A stretch of 64,000 nucleotides of DNA from Tulasnella sp. 424 (Eukaryota; Basidiomycota; Agaricomycetes; Cantharellales; Tulasnellaceae): contig WSUB01000173.1 of assembly GCA_019633425.1 (NCBI GenBank), positions 1-64,000 on the forward strand, in the 5' to 3' direction. Numbering within the stretch: position 1 is the stretch's first letter; each line of letters begins with the position of its first letter. This document shows, one piece after another, positions 23,642-32,888 of this stretch. The notes under the pieces are model-generated. The model saw only the letters and a list, made by a program, of their open reading frames with translations. It did not search any database and was not told the origin of the DNA. The position numbers and the translations under genes are program-made.

Positions 23642-24048
23642 ATACTATCGGTCTTGGCGACGGTGTCTGTTGGTAGTACTTGATAGGCTCTGAGTAGGGA
23701 ACTGGTGGTAAGAACGTAAGGGATCAGGAGATTGGTGTATGAGAATGAGATGTCGGATTCTGGGAAGGTGTCGATGAGGTAGGCAAGAGTGGCGGAAGGG
23801 CAGTTGGTGATATCGATTCTTGTGTGCTTGGTAGCTCGGGCGATTCTCTTCTTGAAGTTATATGGCTTTCCGTTGGTTGCGTAGTATTCGACTGGCTTGA
23901 AGACTTGTTCTGTGATGGGGTATTGATACTGTGGTTCGAGGAGGTCGAGGACTTGCTGTTCTTCTTTGATTTCTTGTAGTCTTTGGAGGTATTCGTTGGT
24001 CTTGGGGCTAAGTCGAGAGGTTTCTTGGATTCAAGGAGTCCTTGGCAT
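23638..24048 (-). pseudogene. Gypsy A ORF0 (pre-gag ORF), one nonsense codon
   Basis: 136 codons, the same length as ORF0 of Gypsy B, starting 40 nt after the 5' LTR. Codon 6 is TGA where Gypsy B has CGA; otherwise the frame is open. Conserved text includes SPKTNEYLQRL, YQYPITEQVFKPVEYYATNG, FKKRIARATKHTRIDIT and LLIPYV.TTSSLLRAYQVLP. The stop overlaps the gag ATG (ATGA). No known domain recognised. Confidence 0.75.
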
Positions 24049-24077
24049 GAACTGTGGATACGGGTTGCTCGAAGGAG

Positions 24078-24088
24078 ATTCCGCCTAA
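24078..24088 (-). promoter_or_regulatory. Gypsy A primer-binding site (self-priming type)
   Basis: Directly after the 5' LTR the minus strand reads TTAGGCGGAAT. Its reverse complement shares ATTCCGCCT with the LTR's own predicted RNA start. It does not begin TGG as tRNA-primed sites usually do. Confidence 0.65.
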
Positions 24089-24516
24089 TGTCAGGGTTCC
24101 CTTAGGGTAGAAACCGAGCAAGGCGTATCTGACTATGAACTATGGTTTGGCAGAGAGAGATCACTAGGCAAGATCGTTGCGCTAGCACGATGGTTGAAGG
24201 GTAGACTATGACTGAATAGACAAGAGGCGGAATGAGGAACAAACCTCCTCATTCTGCTGTACTTAAATACTAATGAGTGGCTGTGACTAGAATGTCCCGG
24301 TATAGTAAGGAAGGCGATAGAATCAGAGAGAACAGCTGATGCATCGCCTGAATAAGAGGAATGAGGAATGCATGAGGGAATGACTAAGGAACGTGAGGTA
24401 GTGGTGAGGCATAAACGGCGAATGCGGGGGATACGTCGATCATGAGGATCACGTGATGGGAATCTCGCCCGGGTCACGTGACTAAAGAAAGTGGATCATG
24501 TGACGAGGTCGTCAAA
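24089..24516 (-). repeat. Gypsy A 5' LTR
   Basis: 428 bp, followed on the minus strand by the PBS at 24078-24088. It holds the TATTTAAG box and the gaatgagga/tcctcattc hairpin (about 24224-24275). The last bases are gtcaaa rather than gtcaca, one of the few differences from the other LTR. Confidence 0.93.
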
Positions 24517-25287
24517 CAAATCAACATTTTCCGCAGCTGAAAATTTTGAAGAAAACACTGGGAGGGGAATCACTTTTCCTAATAATTTTTCATTTTTAGA
24601 AAATTATGATGAAAATCTCTGACCATTTTCCTCCGAGTGAAAAATGTGGAGGGTTTTCACTACAGCACTGAAAACCTGGACCCTTTTCATGTCTCAATAA
24701 TCCTTAGCATTTTCAGTGGAGATGGTCCACATCTTTTTCAAGCTGAAGAAAATGCTGAGGAAAATTCTGAGCAATTTTCAGCATGCCCCAATATATCCCT
24801 GAGACTAATCTGAGAATGTGGAATACCACTTACACTCTCCCAAGCATTTTCAGTCTGGGATGAAAATTTCCCAACATTTTCCATCATTCTGGAGGGAAAA
24901 GGTGGCATCAACGGAAAATCTTGGTAACTTTTCATCCCGGACTGAAAATGCTTGGGAAAGTGTAAGTGGTATTCCACATTCTCAGATTAGTCTCAGGGAT
25001 GTATTGGGGCATGCTGAAAATTGTTCAGAATTTCCCTCAGCATTTTCTTCAGCTTGAAAAAGACGTGGACCATCTCCACTGGAAATGCTAATGATTATCA
25101 AGACATGAGAAGGGTCTATGTTCTTCAGTGCTGGAGTGAAAACTTTCACATTTTTCACTCGGAGGAAAATGGTCAGAGATTTTCATCATAATTTTCTAAA
25201 AATGAAAAATTGTCGGGAAAAGTGATTCCCCTCCCAGCATTTTCTTCAAAATTTTCAGCTGCAGAAAATTTTGATTTGCTCCCTGTG

Positions 25288-25537
25288 CCATCCGTCCTCA
25301 GGCCCGAAATTCCCAGAGACAAAGAAGAGTTTTCCTAGAGGAGGTCTCTGAAGGGGAGGATGGATATGAGGATGATGATCAATGGTTGGATGAACCCTCT
25401 CAGGATCACTCCCAAAACGAGTGCTGGCTTGATCCTGAGCAAGCTCACCAAATGGAAATGGACACTGCAAGACTTAACTGGCTTGACGGAGCTCTCAGGT
25501 TGGAAACCACACAGTACGCCTGCATATTTTTTCATTT
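25288..25537 (+). other. Unassigned sequence, possible exon of the KDZ gene
   Basis: Between the end of MITE-3 and the 6.06 kb element. One plus frame stays open throughout and is strongly acidic (VFLEEVSEGEDGYEDDDQWL, then NECWLDPEQAHQMEMD). It has the style of a low-complexity linker or N-terminal part of a KDZ protein, but there is no motif that proves it. Confidence 0.35.
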
Positions 25538-28500
25538 CACCCTGAGCAAACCAACTTTTTCATCTACAAAAAAACATTGTAGAAAACGCTCCTAGGGGAA
25601 CCAATTTTCTCAGTAGTTTTCAACTTTTGGAAAACAGCTTGGGAAATTTTGGCAGTTTTCCTGCTCTGAAAAATATTGGACAATTTTCCTGATGTTTTTT
25701 CATTATGTGTTTTGCATTTTCAACATGGGTGGCAAAGTGCACAGCATTTTCCACTGATGGAAAACGTTGCAGAAAAGTGGACAACATTTTCCATTGAAAA
25801 GCAAGGAGCAGTATAGGAAAAGTTCCATCAATGGAAAACATTGTCCACTTTTCTCTCAAGGGGGGCGGCGATAAGAATCCTTGACACGAACCCCCCCTGG
25901 GAGAGGAGAGGGGGGTTAGCCCAAAACTCGGAGTTAGAAAATTTTGTACCTGTTTTGGAAAAAATATACAAAAGGGGGTAGTTTTACCGTTGACCCGGCC
26001 GCAAGCCTGCATTTAGCCGGATTTCGTTGGGGATGAGGGCCGAAAGAAGGGAAAAGAAGTACTCACCCCTCCCGATTACACTGTTCTGGTTCATAATTCC
26101 TATCTAAGCAAGTCAACCTCGCGCATTCCGTATATGGAAGAGAACCTCCTACATGAAGGTCCGTTGATCATCAACTGAAAAGTGAGCACCAGGCTAAGCA
26201 TCATATAGACCTTGATGGTCGGCCGATACTCTCAAGAGCGGTGAAGGAGGAAGCCATCGAGCAAGCCCTCCGTTTTGACTCTCCCGCTCTTTCGGACTAC
26301 GATGGCAATGCAAGTGGTCAATATGCAGTGTCCGCTTGTGGGGAGCAAATAGTTTCACCCAGTACATTTCAAGAGCTGAAGGACTCACGGTGGGGAAGTT
26401 GGAGAAGCGGGGAAGCGCTGGATCGAGTCGGCTCCATTCAAGATGAAGATGCAAGCAAGGACGGACTGGATGGTGAGCCTGAAGTAACTTACAAGTCCTC
26501 TCCAAACAATGTATCAGTTATCCTTGATGGTTGGAAGCTCGGCGAGGCAGACCCCAGTCCAAATCGTGTGCTGGTTGGCATCCCCGTGCCGAATCCAGCA
26601 GCAGGCAGTCAGTTTACAAGCAGCAATACAACCTGTAGTCAAACGCCAGCTTACCAGCCAGATGATAACCAAGAATGGTGCACCAAGGAGCAGCGAGAGA
26701 TTGATGAAGATGGAGAAGCAGATCTATCAAATGATGGGGGGGTTCTGTCAGAAGCGGACGTGAACACCGGAACAGCCCACACCTCGGACACTGAGGTCCT
26801 GTTGGATGAAGATTACACTCCGGAAAACGAAAGAAATACCAACGAAGAGCATCTTCCAAATGAAGAAGCCTCTCTCGATGGCGTATTTTGGGAGGAGAGG
26901 AATGTCGGAGGCCAAATACAGCGGGTCCGAGTCAAGCGCTGCGCGGATTGCCACCAAACGATTAGTCTTGGCCTAGGGACCAGTATCCACTCATTAATTG
27001 AGCATCAAGGGAGTCGTTCCTGTAAAAATGCGGCCGCTCTAATCACCCGCGAGGAACAGAGTCGCCGATCCCAGCCCAATACCTCTGATGAAGCCAACTC
27101 TTGGGGCGAGGAGGTTGCTTCGGTGGAGCACTTGGAGGAGCAGGTAGAGGGGGAGACTAACGGAGCGGCACCGACTGTCAGTGGGAACAAGAACGCAATC
27201 CCCGGGACTACACCCCAATGCTCTGGCATCCCCATCTCATTCACCAACTCTATTTACCGCAACTATCCATTCCAACTCCACCACTACAAAGATATGCCGT
27301 ATTTTATCTCCAAAGTGGAGAATAAGGGTCAAGACTTCTGGATCCAAAGTCACAAATGCCTCAGGTTTCCTCGACTCGGGGACACGGCCTGCACAATGTG
27401 CAAACATCTCAATATGTCAAATGCTCTCGACCGCATTCAGAGCTCAATTGGGACAATTGATCCTCACGTGAATTATCGGTATCGCACATTTCCCCAAATG
27501 GCTGAGGCACTTCAAGAGAAGACTTGCGCACTGAACAAATCGAAGCTTGAGGTATGCATATTCCCTTTGAGTACGTCACAGCTCTCTAAAATTACGGTCT
27601 TAGGCTCTCAATCTATCAAGGAAGCTTGGAACACTGACTGGACGGGTCACTGACTACAAGCAAGTCATACACCATATCGCTTTCCTGGATGTCCCCGGGG
27701 TCCATAGAGTTATTTGAGTTGCTTTGAAAAACGGAAGAAGCCCCTCGGAGATTGTAGGCCTTTTAGAAAAGGCATCGAGAGGACTCTATCATGCCAAAGA
27801 CTTCCAGGTAATGTGATGTTGAGTTGTAATGTATGACTGGGGCATCTGATCGTATACTTGTTCGCAGATGGCGGAGTTTGACATTGCGGCTCTCTCACTT
27901 GTAATTGGTGGTCCGAAGCTAGTCTATGCACTTTCGAAATCACTCGCACTCCCGTCACTTACAGCCATCCGAAAGCACTCCCACCCCCCAGCCATTACTC
28001 CTTGCCCCGGGTTCCCAAAGCACGAAGAGATCGTCGGCAACATCAATAACTGCTTTCAATCCAAGTTGTATGGGAAACCTCGGGGGTTTGAAGTGATGAT
28101 GGATGAGCTTAGCCTCGAAGAACGCCCGCGTTATCACTATGCTACCAATGCAGTGCTGGGGATCTGCAGAGAACATGGCGGCGCATTTGATCTTGAGGTT
28201 TCTTCCATGGATCCGTTGGATGTGCTCGCTGAAGGCCTTCGAAACAAAGAAGTCTACTATTCCAAAGAAAGCACAGTCGTCGCTATTGCCCCTCTTACCG
28301 GAGAAGACTACAGTCCGCTGATAATAATGATTTCGGGGACATGCAAGACCGAGACCAACTTGCGCCAAAGGGAGTGGATAGAGCTCATCGAATCCGGATG
28401 GAGAGAAGCAGAGCATGGAGAAATTTGCCATGGAGAGATATGGACATTCTCCAGTGATGGTGACGCTACCCGCCGCCGTGCAATGCACCGAAATTTCATG

Positions 28501-31500
28501 AGCAAAGACCTCACCCAATCAAGTCCTATCCACCGTCTCCTCTCCCCCTAAAGTTCATGAACCTTTGAGTGGGAGCGAGCTCAGTAACATCCAACTTCAA
28601 TACCAAGCACATTTTCAAGCATTATGCAACCCTAATTCGTGGAACGGAAGGTATCCTGCTCAGCCACTCACATATCCAATGCACCGAGATCAAAAGATAC
28701 CTTTACTCCCATCCCCGATTTGAAGATTCAAGCTCCACAGTCACCTCCCTGTTCGATGGTAAAGACCACCAAAACGTCCCAAAGGCGGTCCGGCTGTTGG
28801 CTTCCGTCTCATTGTTACGAGATATCCCTCGCTCTGAAGAGAAGCCTGAAGCTCGCCCGCTCATTCTCCTCAGCCAACTCTTGGACTCAATTCTACTTCC
28901 CTTTACCACTCCTGAGCTATCACTATCCGACCAGCTCATTCATCTCTCCACTGCATCGCATCTCATTCTCGCTCTATTCCGGCTCAACGGAAACGCATTC
29001 ATGCCCGGCCAGCTATACTATGACACACAAGCATGTGTAAAGAACATTTACTTCTGTGTTGCAAAACAGAAGGTTCTTGACTCAAGCGAAAAATTCCTCA
29101 TTGGGCTGTGTGGCACAGGTAGACTGGAGGGAGAGTTCGGACAGATATGTTTGACATGTCACGGGTCAAATGTCGACATTCTGCAGCTCACAGACCGAGC
29201 TGCATCGGCTGCCCAAATGTCCGAGATATATGCCAAGCACCCAAGCTGGAACCGAGGCCATCGTCGCCTTTCTCTCACAGGGAAAGAAGTGATCGATCAT
29301 ACAAACCCGAAATCGTGGATCGGAGACATGACCGTGGCCAATGTCAGTCTTCTAACGTGCTGGAATGCTGGGAGACAAAAGGCCGAAACCTTTCTGAGGG
29401 CAGCTGGTACTGGGGCTCCCTTTACTCAGTTGCAGAATGATGGGTCCGTCAATATGATGCAACCTCGGGGTAGCTATGTTGGGCTTCGAGATGATGAGCC
29501 AGACAGATCCCAAGACGCCTTGTCTCCAATCGACGAAGAAATCGAAATTCAAACCTCGCCTGATGCTACGGAAGCCAAAGTGGAAAGCACCGAAGACTCT
29601 TTCCCCTGCAAACTTGACGACCTACTCCCGGATCCCGCACTAGAGCCCACAACTGGAGGAGGGGACTCGGATGTAGACAATGTATTCAAAAAGGATAACA
29701 CATGGATGAAGGTTGGCGGACGAAGCATTCACAAAGCGTCCGCCGTCAGAATTGCTCTATCCGAAGACAATGTCCAAAAATCTCGAGATCGACTCCTACG
29801 GGTCAGAGGGTACTCTCGAGATCCTGCAAAGCCGACATTAAACGATGATTCCATATTCGGAGGAGCGCTTATTGTTGGTCAACTCGTTGCAACATTCCCT
29901 CGGATCAACAATACAGCTGCTCTAGCAATTCTTCGCACAACTGCCTTCTTCAACGCCACCAGCGTTGCTGTGTCCTCCCTGAAGCCAGATGAGCTGACGG
30001 ACCCAGGTGTTAAAGTGAAAGCTCAAGTCATGGAACTGAAGCAAAGCTCAGACTTACACTGGCAATGGACAGGTGCATGGGAATCGCTGTCCCCAGTCCA
30101 AGCAAAAACAGGCAAAGCGGTGGAAGCTGTCCAAGCCAAAGGCTCGAAACGGGAGCTAATATTAACGGTTCCAGCCCCTCTTGTGCAAGCAATTGATGGT
30201 GAACTTGTCGTCTCTGACACAATATCCTCACTTGAGTCCGACGATTCAAATGAGAAAGCCCTCACCTGGGCATTCTCGCATACCGCACTCGCTTCGCTAT
30301 CTGCAGCTCTATGGGAGGCTATCAGAAAGGACAAAGAGAAGATTCCGTCAAGGAAGCCTAGCACCACGTTTCCATATCGGAGTCAAGATGGTATGTTGAT
30401 CTAGTTTTACTTGCGGCTCATCCGCCGGGTCGAATGCGCTAATGTTCTTATCACGGCGGAAAACAGGTTCCGTTGCCTTCATCAGTACAGCGGGTAACGA
30501 AGCCCTTAGGGCCCTTCCTAACGAAGGAGAGCTCTCTTGTTTTCAATGCCATACATTAGTCAAGAGCAACAAGATGCGGGACCATCAGGCTCAGTATATC
30601 CTGGCGGTAGTCCTCGGCAACACCACACCTCTCAAGCCAGTTCAGGTAAGTTCATTCAACGAGGCTTACTTAAATGATTGTCTCATGCGTTTTCCAATTC
30701 GATTATTTCCTCCAGAAAGGAGAGGAATACGCACCATGTGGGTTCTGTGGCCGAGTGGGAACGTGCAGCATCGGACTGGAAAAGCCCAACCGGACAGTAG
30801 TCCCAACATTGGAGTGTCCTCAATTCCATAAATTGAGTATTACAGCGGCAGCAACATCGACCGCTTCCGGTCCCAGCACCAACCAACCCATTTCTTGCCT
30901 TCTCTGCCAAGCGGCCGATCCCGCAAAGCGCGGGGCTGAGTTGCGGCATGTTCATTGGTCTTACAACATTGCCCAGCACATTGCAATAGCACATCCAAAC
31001 AAGACCGTATCTGACGAGTTCAAGAGATCTTATGAAGTAACTCAAGAGGAGAAAGAGAGATTAGGATTCAAGGGTGGCAGTGAGAAGAGTGTCGGGTCAA
31101 AATCCAAGTCAAATGCCCAGAATACAGCCTTGAAGAAGCCCGTCGTGAAGCGGAAGGGAGATGATAATGAGCGGGATGGGGGGAGGAACAAAAAGAAGCG
31201 AAAATAGGGGTAGGAAGTGGGGGGAGGGGGGGAGGGGTAGGCAGAATTTTTGTATGTATCGAAAAATAAATGTGCAGAGGAGGGGGTGGTGTGCCGAAAC
31301 TCTGGCTATCTGGGATAAAGGGGCTTCGTGTCAAAAAAAAAAGTCCTGGATGCCCCTTGACTTTTCTGTAACATTTTCCACTGATTGAAAATATTGTGCA
31401 GTTCTCCACCCATATTGAAAATGCAAAACACATAATGGAAAAGTATCAGGAAAATTGTCCAATATTTTTTAGAGCAGGAAAACTGCCACAATTTTCCAAG

Positions 31501-31599
31501 CTGTTTTCCAAAAGTTGAAAACTACTGAGAACATTGGTTCCCCTAGGAGCGTTTTCTACAACATTTTCTGTAGATGAAAAAGTTGGTTTGCTCGGGGTG
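25538..31599 (+). mobile_element. 6.06 kb DNA transposon of unrecognised superfamily (MITE-2 source candidate)
   Basis: It starts CACCCTGAGCAAACCAACTT and ends with the inverse ...ggtttgctcggggtg. The inverted end regions (about 25538-25856 and 31360-31599) correspond to the two halves of MITE-2. The 3-bp TSD TTT flanks it (25535-25537, 31600-31602). Between the ends lies one multi-exon gene on the plus strand (26241-31207). The link between gene and ends rests on position, plus the match of both ends to a MITE that lacks the gene. TIR, 3-bp TSD and a large zinc-finger protein mark it as a cut-and-paste element. I cannot assign it to PIF/Harbinger or CACTA by protein motifs. Confidence 0.85.
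26241..31207 (+). pseudogene. Large zinc-finger transposase-like protein of the 6.06 kb element
   Basis: Exons: up to 27551, 27604-27807, 27868-30390, 30467-30645, 30716-31207, all with GT-AG introns of 52-76 nt. The start is unresolved: 26241 is only a GTG, and an upstream exon is likely. Order: acidic N-terminus; finger CADC...H...H...C (about 26938-27024); CTMCKHLN (about 27390); a core with MMDELSLEERPRY (about 28096-28134), FSSDGDATRRR (about 28448-28480) and NTKHIFKHYATLIRG (about 28602-28646); C-terminal fingers CFQCHTLV, CGFCGRVGTC and CLLC...H (30541-31000); Lys/Arg-rich tail. The spaced acidic motifs look like an RNase-H-fold transposase core, which is inference. Lesions: TGA at about 27715, a one-base loss near 28547, and TGA at about 28567. 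Similar proteins are, from memory, widespread in Agaricomycetes as unnamed proteins. Confidence 0.65.
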
Positions 31600-32343
31600 T
31601 TTCCTACAATCTTGGAGTCCAATTGCTTTGTCTGTCATAGAGCAAAGTACATTCAATTGCTGTCGCAGCAATCCACTAACCCAGTCCCGGGACTGCAAAG
31701 CGCCTTCCAGGAGAAACTGAAAAAACACAAGACCAAATTGGAAAGTGGGCTTAATGCCCATTACAGTTTCCTTCGCTCCATAGGCTCAGGCATCATAGGC
31801 ATAGACCTGACCCCAAAGGAGGCTCACAAAGACCCTATCCTCGTCCCTTCTCAATTAAGCCGCACAAAACGGAAAGCATATGGTCTCCAGAAGCTGGCAG
31901 AGCAGGAAAAAAAACTCCGCATTGGGTAGGCATTTGATGCACTTGTGCAGCTCCAAAAGGCCCTTTCTTACACGCCACATGAGGAAGTCAAATGGGTACA
32001 ATGTTACAACACGGGCACAGGAGACCTTGAAGCGAGCAGAAGTGACCGTTAAGCAATGGGCTGCTGTGTACCGCTGCTGCTGGGATGTGTTAGTGCGACT
32101 CGAAGCCAAAGAATCTGAGCTTGGTAGCTTGAGGGAGCTCACCCAGGCAGATCTTGTAACTACTCTCTTAAGCATACCTCGCTCTTGGTGATGGTGTTAT
32201 TTGTTGTTGCGCTTTTCCCAATCCCTCCACTCATCCTCATTTCACTCCTTCTCTTTGCTCATCTCGCTTTCAAATATTCTCCTCTCACATCCCGCTTTTG
32301 TTCTTACCTAACGCTTGGCCCCTTCTTGCTCAATTCTCCCCTC

Positions 32344-32876
32344 TGTCAGAGTCGAGATCGAGGTCGAGAGTTCAGGCGAGGCGCTTCAAGGTTTGAGGTT
32401 CGAGAGTCAAGAGGTAACAGAGATGTTGATACTAGAGGAGTAGACGAGAGGCGGAATGAGGAACAAACCTCCTCATTCCNNNNNNNNNNNNNNNNNNNNN
32501 NNNNNNNNNNNNNNNNNNNNNNNNNNNNNNNNNNNNNNNNNNNNNNNNNNNNNNNNNNNNNNNNNNNNNNNNNNNNNNNAGAGTCAAGAGGTAACAGAGA
32601 TGTTGATACTAGAGGAGTAGACGAGAGGCGGAATGAGGAACAAACCTCCTCATTCCGTCCCGTTATTATAGTACAAAGGTGGAGGCGATGACTAACGAAT
32701 GTGTAACAACATGGGGCGCTTACTGATGATACATGAGGCGACGCGTAAGCAAATGAAGGACAACGCGTAAGCGAACGGGTAGAAACCGATAGAAAATGAT
32801 GGAACGACAAGATAAGGAATGGGATGATAAGATAACGAGCGTGATAAGATAAGAGTGTGAGGACGGGGTCATCACA
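32344..32876 (-). repeat. Gypsy C 3' LTR containing an assembly gap
   Basis: 533 bp against 356 bp in the partner LTR. The 177 bp excess equals 100 N plus a 77 bp direct duplication (32403-32479 repeated at 32580-32656). The LTR itself is probably normal length. Confidence 0.88.
32480..32579. other. Assembly gap (100 N) between identical 77 bp flanks
   Basis: Exactly 100 N. The 77 bp before the gap recur immediately after it. This is the pattern of a scaffold join that failed to overlap, not of a biological duplication. Confidence 0.9.
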
Positions 32877-32888
32877 GTTGCCCCCCCT

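Larger units (their letters stand above)
18314..24516 (-). mobile_element. Gypsy A: full-length chromovirus (Ty3/gypsy), decayed
   Basis: 6.2 kb LTR retrotransposon on the minus strand. LTRs at 18314-18741 and 24089-24516 (428 bp each) differ at about three sites by eye (g/a near 24484, c/t near 24274, ca/aa at the end). The target duplication ccaat/caaat has one mismatch; the MITE-3 inverse end predicts caaat as the original. PBS and PPT are present. Order from the right: ORF0, gag, pol with chromodomain. Closely related to Gypsy B, which serves as the reference for the lesions noted in its genes. Confidence 0.93.
18300..25287. mobile_element. MITE-3: ~780 bp palindrome split by Gypsy A
   Basis: The tip cacagggag at 18300 and the inverse end gatttgctccctgtg at 25287 are the two ends of one element, carrying Gypsy A (18314-24516) 14 bp inside its left end. 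The remaining body (24522-25287) is a near-perfect palindrome centred near 24900; for example gctgaagaaaatgctgagg at ~24743 pairs with cctcagcattttcttcagc at ~25037. No coding capacity. The flanks (aaa left, cca right) do not form a TSD, so the outer junctions may be rearranged. A second, truncated copy is at 39289-39713. Confidence 0.8.

Noticed and set aside
18297..25290. KDZ frame continuing directly across MITE-3
   Set aside because: The flanks aaa and cca give no TSD, and none of the three frames after 25287 continues the SYDIAC motif convincingly.
26241..31207. Assigning the 6 kb element's protein to P elements or KDZ
   Set aside because: MDEL and SDGD motifs are only loosely similar to P/THAP9 cores, KDZ signatures are absent, and both groups make 8-bp TSDs rather than 3-bp.
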